In this document: one piece after another, positions 1 to 4,481 of the stretch
Numbering within the stretch: the stretch's first letter is position 1
Layout of the letters: every line of letters begins with the position of its first letter
Source: Candidatus Heimdallarchaeota archaeon
Lineage (GTDB): Archaea; Asgardarchaeota; Heimdallarchaeia; Heimdallarchaeales; Heimdallarchaeaceae
Assembly (NCBI GenBank): GCA_030628305.1
Contig: DAOVRE010000131.1
Span: 1-5,438, forward strand
Direction of reading: 5' to 3'
Length of the DNA stretch: 5,438 bases
The notes under the pieces: generated by a model
The model's input: only the letters and a program-made list of their open reading frames with translations
The model's database searches: none
Told to the model about the DNA's origin: nothing
Program-made: the position numbers and the translations under genes

Positions 1-178
1 AACTGCAAACTGAACAGGAAGAGCAATCCGATGCTTAACCCCCACAAGGGTGAACTCGGGAACAATGGTTGAACCCCTTTTTAAATGGTTTGAACCCCCA
101 TTGGGCTTAGATAAAGGCCTCCTAAGTCCGAAACCCCCCAGAACCAGACTTAGTCTGGAATCAGAAGAATTTCTTCTG
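1..178 (+). ncRNA. rnpB: RNase P RNA, 3' half (5' part outside the window)
   Basis: This is the RNA subunit of RNase P, which cleaves the 5' leader from pre-tRNAs. What is seen is a GC-rich island with motifs in the order of the 3' half of type-A RNase P RNA. GCAAAC (5-10) followed by GAGCAA (21-26) resembles the conserved region after P12 (E. coli GUAAACUCC...GGAGCAAGG). UGAACUCGGG (51-60) resembles E. coli UGAACCCGGG. A hairpin, CAATGG (63-68) with CCATTG (98-103), sits where P18 belongs, immediately before TTAGATAAAGGCC (107-119), which resembles CR-V (UAGAUGAAUGACU). CCAGAACCAGACTTA (138-152) resembles ACAGAACCCGGCUUA near the 3' end. The identification rests on remembered consensus sequences, not a covariance search. 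The 3' end is uncertain (about 168-200) because the P1 partner strand is missing. An inserted segment of about 15 bases before the CCAGAACC motif is unusual. SRP RNA was considered and fits worse. Confidence 0.66.
162..178 (+). other. Perfect hairpin at the 3' end of the structured RNA
   Basis: CAGAAGA (162-168) pairs with TCTTCTG (172-178) around a three-base loop. A second perfect hairpin lies just upstream: CCAGAC (144-149) with GTCTGG (153-158), loop TTA. Alternative pairings exist, for example CTAAGTC (122-128) with GACTTAG (147-153) and TCTGG (154-158) with CCAGA (183-187). The fold of the 3' end is therefore not fixed by this sequence alone. The hairpin may be part of the RNA, its 3' boundary, or a processing signal. 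Confidence 0.45.
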
Positions 179-245
179 TCTGCCAGAACCCCAACCAAAA
201 ACCCAAAGCGTCGAGTAAGAATTTCCTTCCTGTTCAGGCAGAAAT

Positions 246-254
246 CCCTTTTTT
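246..254 (+). terminator. T-run terminator candidate downstream of the RNA gene
   Basis: CCC followed by six T residues (249-254) lies about 70 bases after the last conserved RNase P-like motif. More T-rich tracts follow between about 262 and 370. Archaeal RNA polymerase commonly terminates at T-runs on the non-template strand. TCTGCC (179-184) and GGCAGA (237-242) could form a long-range stem before the run. No coding sequence is convincing between 179 and 368; this stretch is best read as the 3' trailer of the RNA gene plus the intergenic space facing the convergent - strand gene. Confidence 0.4.
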
Positions 255-368
255 CAACTCATTCTTCTTTCATTAAAAATATGGTAATCTTAGAAGACAA
301 TAGATAAAACGAAGAATTAATGCATTTCTTACATTCTTTTACTATGTTTCATTTTTCAATATTTCTTT

Positions 369-698
369 CTAACTAACTCCTTCAGCTAGTAGTTCGCCTA
401 TCGCTTCTGTTGTCATGCTAAACACAGACAAGCTTTCCTCCTTTGAGTGTAAAATTTCGTAAAGATTTTTAAGCTTCAAATCTTTACCTTTGGCATCTTT
501 TAGAATGATTTCATATCCCAAACCTTTACCCAAATTTTTCTCATCATTAATCCAATCCTTTTGTTCCTCAAAAAATTGGGCGAGAAAGCATTTGATACTG
601 TTCACATCATTAAGTTTGTAATGTGCTAATTCCAAACTTTTTTCTTTATTTTCAGTTAATATTTTGAAGATTAATTTCCAAGTCAAATTTTTCACCAA
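369..698 (-). CDS. Hypothetical protein, 108-109 aa, no recognised family
   Basis: I do not recognise this protein. It is soluble-looking and rich in Lys, Glu and Leu, with no signal peptide, membrane segment or cysteine motif. It begins with a helix-like segment (KNLTWKLIFKILTENKEKS), has a central LAQFFEEQKDW stretch (about 39-49), a YEIILKDAKGKDLKL segment that could be a beta hairpin (about 62-76), and an acidic hydrophobic C-terminus ending in LLAEGVS. No ATG start is available. The frame opens after a TGA at 710-708, leaving TTG (698) or GTG (695). The GTG overlaps the stop of the 692-772 frame as GTGA, which favours 695 and either translational coupling or a -1 frameshift within one longer gene. 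It converges on the RNA gene and diverges from S30e. Its residue composition and isolated strand position make a real gene likely, but its function is unknown. Confidence 0.6.
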   Translation of the reverse strand: MVKNLTWKLIFKILTENKEKSLELAHYKLNDVNSIKCFLAQFFEEQKDWINDEKNLGKGLGYEIILKDAKGKDLKLKNLYEILHSKEESLSVFSMTTEAIGELLAEGVS

Positions 699-772
699 AT
701 TTTCTTTTCATTATTATTATTCTCAAATTGACTTAAAAAGGAGGAAATTTTGTCTTCGAGTTTATAAACCAT
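692..772 (-). CDS. Small ORF (26 codons) overlapping the 369-698 gene by GTGA
   Basis: ATG at 772 opens a 26-codon frame beginning MVYKLEDKISSFLSQFE, followed by NNNN and EKKIW, with stop TGA at 694-692. The TGA overlaps the GTG start of the next frame (695-693). The frame stays open upstream for ten more codons (…DKLEESPK) before a TAG, so TTG at 790 is an alternative start. The residues look protein-like: an amphipathic helix followed by a polar linker. A TATA-like box on this strand (about 826-810) would place the transcript start near 795, fitting ATG 772 as the first start of the transcript. It may be the true N-terminus of the 109-aa protein, split by a frameshift or sequencing indel in the A-rich junction, or a leader peptide coupled to it. 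Confidence 0.4.
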   Translation of the reverse strand: MVYKLEDKISSFLSQFENNNNEKKIW

Positions 773-809
773 TTTAGGTGATTCTTCCAATTTATCTACG
801 AACTAAAAT

Positions 810-826
810 CTATAAGTTTTTAAAGC
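810..826 (-). promoter_or_regulatory. TATA-like box for the leftward hypothetical gene
   Basis: Read on the - strand this is GCTTTAAAAACTTATAG, which holds a TTTAAAAA core like an archaeal TATA box. A start site about 25 bases further along would fall near 795, giving a leader of roughly 22 bases before ATG 772. The element overlaps the + strand TATA-like box, so the two divergent genes probably share one control region. Confidence 0.4.
811..824 (+). promoter_or_regulatory. TATA-like box for the S30e-elp3 unit
   Basis: TATAAG (811-816) followed by TTTTTAAA (817-824) lies about 40-50 bases before the S30e ATG. This predicts a transcript start near 848 and a short leader of about 17 bases carrying the AGGTG ribosome-binding site. 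The match is by eye. The near-palindromic TTTAAA core could serve both strands. Confidence 0.45.
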
Positions 827-854
827 ATCTCTGAACCGATAATTTAGATTATCT

Positions 855-859
855 AGGTG
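855..859 (+). promoter_or_regulatory. Shine-Dalgarno site of S30e (AGGTG)
   Basis: AGGTG is complementary to the CACCU part of the archaeal 16S rRNA 3' tail. It ends five bases before the ATG at 865, supporting that start and showing that this organism uses Shine-Dalgarno initiation for at least some genes. Confidence 0.6.
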
Positions 860-864
860 TTTTT

Positions 865-1047
865 ATGGGTCACGGATCATTACAAAAAGCAGGAAAAGTA
901 AGGAAGCAAACTCCTAAAGTTACAGCGAAAGAAAGAAAAAGTCCTATTCCTCGTAGAGGACTTCGAAATAAGTATGTCAAGAGAATAATTCTTGGAAAAT
1001 ATGCTGGTCAACCTGCAAGTATGGGTGCTAAGCGTCGATCCCGATAA
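865..1047 (+). CDS. rps30e: 30S ribosomal protein S30e
   Basis: This is a small basic protein of the 30S subunit, shared by archaea and eukaryotes and absent from bacteria. The 60-residue length is typical of archaeal S30e. The N-terminus [19 protein letters not shown] matches the family signature (human KVHGSLARAGKVRGQTPKV). The middle and tail are rich in Arg and Lys ([24 protein letters not shown]), as expected for an rRNA-binding extension. There is no fused ubiquitin-like FUBI domain, unlike the animal precursor. The start is fixed by the AGGTG site just upstream and by the conserved N-terminus. elp3 follows after 30 bases on the same strand with no obvious promoter between them, so the two are probably co-transcribed. 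Confidence 0.95.
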   Translation: MGHGSLQKAGKVRKQTPKVTAKERKSPIPRRGLRNKYVKRIILGKYAGQPASMGAKRRSR

Positions 1048-1077
1048 TCCTTCCATTTTTGAGAGAACGAATTTCCA

Positions 1078-2673
1078 ATGAAGAATCCAGAGTCAGCTCT
1101 CATTGAAATTAAGGAAGCATTACTTAATCTTGATAATGTTACTGATGCAAATTTAAATCAAGTAAAGAGAGGCATTGCTAAAAAATATCATCTTGATTCT
1201 TTTCCTAGAAATAGTGATATTTTGGCTATTTGTACAGAAGAAGAAAAACAAAAACTATTACCCATTTTAATGAAAAGAAAAGTGAGAACTCTTTCTGGTG
1301 TAGCTGTTGTTGCAGTTATGACTCGACCTTGGGAATGTCCTCATGGGAAGTGCATAGTGTGTCCAGGTGGTCCTGATAATGATCGCCCTCAGAGTTATAC
1401 TGGTTATGAACCAACCACTATGAGAGGCATTCGCAATAATTATGATCCATATCTTCAAGTTCAAGAGCGGATAAGTCAATTAGAGGCAATAGGTCACTCT
1501 GCTGAAAAGATTGATGCTATAATAATGGGCGGGACATATACTCACCAACCCCTAGAATATCAGCAAGAATTCATATTGCGTATGTTTGACGCTATGAATG
1601 GTATTGATTCTGCAAACATTCAAGAAGCTCACAAGTTAAATGAAACAGCAAAATATCGTTGTGTTGGATTAACTGTAGAAACAAGACCAGATCAGGTTTC
1701 TCATGACAAAATTGATCACTTGATAGATTTTGGTGTAACTCGTTTGGAACTAGGCGTACAATCCGTTTTTGACGATGTTTTAGAGAAAATGAATCGTGGT
1801 CATGGAACAAAAGAAATTATTGATTCATTTAAATTTACAAGAGATTCAGGACTAAAACTAACCGCACATATGATGCCAGGTTTACCTGGATCATCTTATG
1901 ATAGAGACATAGCTTCCTTTTACCACTTATTCAATGATAGCCGATATCGTCCTGATGAGCTTAAGATTTACCCAACCATGGTTATTCCAGGAACGCAATT
2001 ATATGATGATTATATTGCAGGAGATTATGTAGCATTATCGAATGAAGAAACAGCAAAACTGGTTGCTGAAATTAAAACCATGGTTCCTCCTTATGTTCGA
2101 ATTAAGAGAGTTTTAAGAGATATACCTGCTCATCAAATAGCCGGTGGTCCAAATAAAAGTGACCTTAGGCTTGACGCACAAGCTATTCTAAAACGTGAAG
2201 GAAAGAAATGTCGATGTATCCGTTGTAGAGAGGTTGGACGCCATGTTTATCAGAACAAAGGCGATCTTGATATGAATTCCATCCATTTTGTTCATCGTAA
2301 ATATTCCGCTAGTGGAGGGACAGAACATTTTCTTTCTTACGAAGAAGTTCAAAATGATGTTATAATTGGGTTTTTGCGCCTTCGTGAATTAAGCAAAGAC
2401 ATAATCAGGACAGAGTTTATTAAAGAACCAACAATAGTAGTTAGAGAACTTCATGTTTATGGAGAATCTTTAGAGTTACGTACTTCAAGTAATAAACCAG
2501 TTCAGTGGCAACATAAAGGCTATGGGAAGAAACTACTATTAGAAGCTGAAAGTATAGCTGTAGACAATGGTTACGACAAGATATCCGTCATTTCAGGAGT
2601 AGGTGTTAGAGAGTATTATCGGTCACTTGGATATAAATTAGATGGACCTTATATGTCCAAATCACTCAAGTAG
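1078..2673 (+). CDS. elp3: Elp3: radical-SAM/GNAT tRNA wobble-uridine modifying enzyme
   Basis: This is a 531-residue, full-length Elp3, the catalytic subunit of Elongator. The family uses a 5'-deoxyadenosyl radical and acetyl-CoA to install the carboxymethyl group on C5 of U34 in tRNA; archaeal Elp3 acts without the other Elongator subunits. The radical-SAM core (about 75-385) has the cluster cysteines in ECPHGKCIVCPGG (C87, C92, C95), followed by MGGTYT (150-155), TVETRPD (199-205) and the HMMPGLPGS segment (264-272). Cysteines in CRCIRCREVGR (C378, C380, C383) match the zinc-site/linker region. The C-terminal GNAT domain (about 400-531) has the acetyl-CoA loop QHKGYGKK (478-485), SVISGVGVREYY (503-514) and a final LGYKLDGPYMSK. 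No key residue appears to be missing. The ATG at 1078 lacks a strong Shine-Dalgarno site; translation may depend on S30e 30 bases upstream. Confidence 0.97.
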   Translation: MKNPESALIEIKEALLNLDNVTDANLNQVKRGIAKKYHLDSFPRNSDILAICTEEEKQKLLPILMKRKVRTLSGVAVVAVMTRPWECPHGKCIVCPGGPDNDRPQSYTGYEPTTMRGIRNNYDPYLQVQERISQLEAIGHSAEKIDAIIMGGTYTHQPLEYQQEFILRMFDAMNGIDSANIQEAHKLNETAKYRCVGLTVETRPDQVSHDKIDHLIDFGVTRLELGVQSVFDDVLEKMNRGHGTKEIIDSFKFTRDSGLKLTAHMMPGLPGSSYDRDIASFYHLFNDSRYRPDELKIYPTMVIPGTQLYDDYIAGDYVALSNEETAKLVAEIKTMVPPYVRIKRVLRDIPAHQIAGGPNKSDLRLDAQAILKREGKKCRCIRCREVGRHVYQNKGDLDMNSIHFVHRKYSASGGTEHFLSYEEVQNDVIIGFLRLRELSKDIIRTEFIKEPTIVVRELHVYGESLELRTSSNKPVQWQHKGYGKKLLLEAESIAVDNGYDKISVISGVGVREYYRSLGYKLDGPYMSKSLK

Positions 2674-2693
2674 GCTTGTTTAGAAGGGTAATC

Positions 2694-2705
2694 TTATAAT
2701 AATAT
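2694..2705 (+). promoter_or_regulatory. TATA-like box before the HTH gene, flanked by a 6-bp inverted repeat
   Basis: TTATAATAATAT lies in the 72-base gap after elp3 and predicts a start near 2725-2730, about 20 bases before ATG 2746. TAGAAG (2681-2686) and CTTCTA (2713-2718) form an inverted repeat around it, a possible operator or RNA stem. The HTH gene may therefore be transcribed separately from elp3, with read-through also possible. Confidence 0.35.
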
Positions 2706-2745
2706 CTGTGAGCTTCTACTTGAATAATAGATTCATGTGTTTACT

Positions 2746-3756
2746 ATGCCTGCGAAAAAAAGAGAATTGATGATGCAACAAGTCAAACAATTACTAAATA
2801 CTGCAGGTTATAGTATTGTTCAACTATCTCTAGAAAGCAAAGCTTGTTTTGATATTATAGCAAAGCGATTAGATAAATTACTCATCATCAAACTCTCACC
2901 TTACATAGATAGTTTTAGCCGGGATGATTCACACGAATTAAAGAATGTTGCCTCCTTTCTAAATGCATCTCCCTTAATAATAGGTGAAAGAGGAAAACGT
3001 TTTGATGAACTTAAGGATGGATTGGTTCTATTACGGTATGGAATGCCTGTGGTTGGACTTGAAACTTTTACAAATCTTATTAATCAAGGAATGCCCCCAA
3101 TTGTATATTGCAGCCGTGGAAGATACTTTGTTCAAATCAATAGAAAACTTCTTCGACAATCTAGATTAGAAAAGAACCTAAGTTATGCAGATTTAGCTCA
3201 AAAAGTTGGCATGCTACGAGAAGATATTTCTGTATCTCGAAGAACTATTTACGAATATGAACACTCTATCAATCCTCCTCCTGAAATTGCCGTTATTCTA
3301 GAAAATATTTTAGAAACTCCATTGGCAGAAGGGATAAAGATTTTCGATCTTGAAATAGAGACAGAAGAAAGACCAAAATATTCTGTTGACAATCTATCTT
3401 CAATGAAAGAAGATGTATCAAAGATTTTGCAAGATTTAGGTTTTATTAGCCAATTTTGGACAAAATTATCTCCTTTTGATGCATTCGGTGAACACAAAAG
3501 CCATGATGTGCATAGTGGTCTCAACGTTCTTGTTTGTGTATCTGATGATCAAGACAAACGAGTTATCAATCGCGCGGTAATGACTCAAAGTATTGCTTCT
3601 TTCACAAAACGAAGAGCAATAATGATTGTTGAAGAGGACAAAGAGGACCCTCTTACTCAGACTATGCCAACTTTCACCATAGATGAACTTCAGCAGATGA
3701 AGAAAGCTTTTGATTTAGTGAAAAGATGGGTAAAGAAATATTCTGACTTAAAATAA
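2746..3756 (+). CDS. Archaeal HTH-type transcriptional regulator (COG1395-like)
   Basis: A 336-residue protein resembling the archaeal 'putative HTH-type transcriptional regulatory protein' family (COG1395), whose targets are not known to me. A Cro/C1-type helix-turn-helix lies at about 134-190: LLRQSRLEKNLSYADLAQKVG is the first part, ISVSRRTIYEYEHS the recognition-helix region, and NPPPEIAVILENIL the closing helix. The N-terminal part (about 8-125) has alternating strands such as CFDIIAKRLDKLLIIKL and LVLLRYGMPVVGL, which look like a restriction-nuclease-like fold without a full catalytic triad. The C-terminal part (about 215-336) has a similar pattern (PFDAFGE, LNVLVCVSD, RAIMIVEED). The fold is an inference. 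The ATG at 2746 is preferred; an in-frame GTG at 2737 would add three residues, and ATG 2770 is also possible. It lies downstream of elp3 and convergent with fibrillarin. Confidence 0.85.
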   Translation: MPAKKRELMMQQVKQLLNTAGYSIVQLSLESKACFDIIAKRLDKLLIIKLSPYIDSFSRDDSHELKNVASFLNASPLIIGERGKRFDELKDGLVLLRYGMPVVGLETFTNLINQGMPPIVYCSRGRYFVQINRKLLRQSRLEKNLSYADLAQKVGMLREDISVSRRTIYEYEHSINPPPEIAVILENILETPLAEGIKIFDLEIETEERPKYSVDNLSSMKEDVSKILQDLGFISQFWTKLSPFDAFGEHKSHDVHSGLNVLVCVSDDQDKRVINRAVMTQSIASFTKRRAIMIVEEDKEDPLTQTMPTFTIDELQQMKKAFDLVKRWVKKYSDLK

Positions 3757-3768
3757 AATGAAAAGGTT
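3752..3768 (-). terminator. T-rich terminator candidate for the nop5-fibrillarin operon
   Basis: On the - strand, after the fibrillarin stop (3789-3787), the transcript runs through an AGATT/AATCT dyad (3773-3783) into CTTTTCATTTTATTTT (about 3766-3752), ending at the stop of the convergent HTH gene. Such T-clusters are typical archaeal termination signals. The convergent gap is only 30 bases, so the two 3' ends probably overlap. Confidence 0.4.
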
Positions 3769-3786
3769 TAGAAGATTAAATCTAGT

Positions 3787-4476
3787 TTAAGCCTTCTTTT
3801 GACCAACAATTACAATATGATCTTTTTCATAAGGTTCGATATCTATTTTCTCGAGAATTGTTAAACCCGCAGATTCCAGATCTTTTGTAACTTCATCGAA
3901 GATGATTTTGGGGTCTTTGGTCACATCTATGCTCCTTGCTTTAACAGCAAAGAAGAAGTAACCATCCTTTTTGAGAAAAGTTTGAACATTATCTTTTAAG
4001 ATTTCAGCTTGTCTTGGTTGGGCAACATCTTCGTAAACAACATCAACTAAAGGGACAGTAAAACTGTATTCTTCAGGAAACCTTGCATCTGCAAGTATAG
4101 GGATGATATTTTTTCGTCTCTCTGCAACTGCTACTAAATCTCTGAGAGAGCGTGCTGAAAATTCTACTGCAAAGATTGAACCATCTACCCCAATCATATC
4201 TGAAATGTGTGAGACTGTAGTTCCTGAAGCAGCACCAAGATATAGGATTTTAGAACCTTTGGTAAATGGAAAATTTTGTAAATCTTTCATGATTGCTGAA
4301 CCTAATTTACTTTTGTGTGGATCAAATGTTCTGTATTCAATACCTTCCTTGGAAACTAAACGTTCTGTGTAAACTTTTTTACCGGGTTCAGCATTGATAG
4401 TCGCTAAACGAGTACTTCCATCTTTTGTTTTCAACCAGAACAGATTTGGATGTGAGTGTTTGTGTACTTCTGGCAT
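3787..4476 (-). CDS. flpA: Fibrillarin, C/D-box RNP rRNA/tRNA 2'-O-methyltransferase
   Basis: This is the SAM-dependent methyltransferase of the archaeal C/D-box sRNP, which methylates ribose 2'-OH at sites chosen by guide RNAs. The length of 229 residues is typical; the eukaryotic Gly/Arg-rich N-terminus is absent. Visible landmarks are NLFWLKTKDG (11-20), YRTFDPHKSKLGSAI (48-62), SAM motif I ILYLGAASGTTVSHISD (77-93), the acidic ribose-binding position in AVEFS (103-107), DARFPEEY (130-137), VYEDVAQPRQ (147-156), AVKARSID (177-184) and KDHIVIVGQK (218-227). K55, D150, K179 and H220 are candidates for the family's K-D-K-H set. The ATG at 4476 is chosen because AGGTGAT (4489-4483) sits four bases before it; the in-frame GTG at 4485 lies inside that motif and would add three residues. 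The gene follows nop5 by five bases and the two are probably translationally coupled. Confidence 0.96.
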   Translation of the reverse strand: MPEVHKHSHPNLFWLKTKDGSTRLATINAEPGKKVYTERLVSKEGIEYRTFDPHKSKLGSAIMKDLQNFPFTKGSKILYLGAASGTTVSHISDMIGVDGSIFAVEFSARSLRDLVAVAERRKNIIPILADARFPEEYSFTVPLVDVVYEDVAQPRQAEILKDNVQTFLKKDGYFFFAVKARSIDVTKDPKIIFDEVTKDLESAGLTILEKIDIEPYEKDHIVIVGQKKA

Positions 4477-4481
4477 AATTA

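Noticed and set aside
1..200. SRP (7S) RNA instead of RNase P RNA
   Set aside because: AGGAAGAGCAA looks superficially like the SRP helix 8 GGAAG…AGCAG, but the bases around it do not form the helix 8 stem, and the following sequence folds on itself (CAATGG/CCATTG) where SRP would have a long unpaired-in-cis helix 5 strand.
50..307. Open frame of 85 codons on the + strand
   Set aside because: It runs through the structured RNA and its T-rich trailer, its residues (PPLGLDKGLLSPKPPRTR) are proline-rich translation of GAACCCC motifs, and no ribosome-binding site or family is visible.
738..768. Strong Shine-Dalgarno-like AAAGGAGG on the + strand with TTG downstream
   Set aside because: The TTG frame ends after five codons (TAA), so this is probably chance: the complementary strand encodes Ile-Ser-Ser-Phe in the small - strand frame.
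1267..1810. Two - strand open frames inside elp3 (1267-1479 and 1592-1810)
   Set aside because: They lie wholly within the strongly conserved Elp3 coding sequence and have no recognisable features; they are antisense shadows.
2984..3524. Open frames overlapping the HTH gene (2984-3169 + and 3249-3524 -)
   Set aside because: Both overlap the family-matching 336-residue frame and have no independent start signal.
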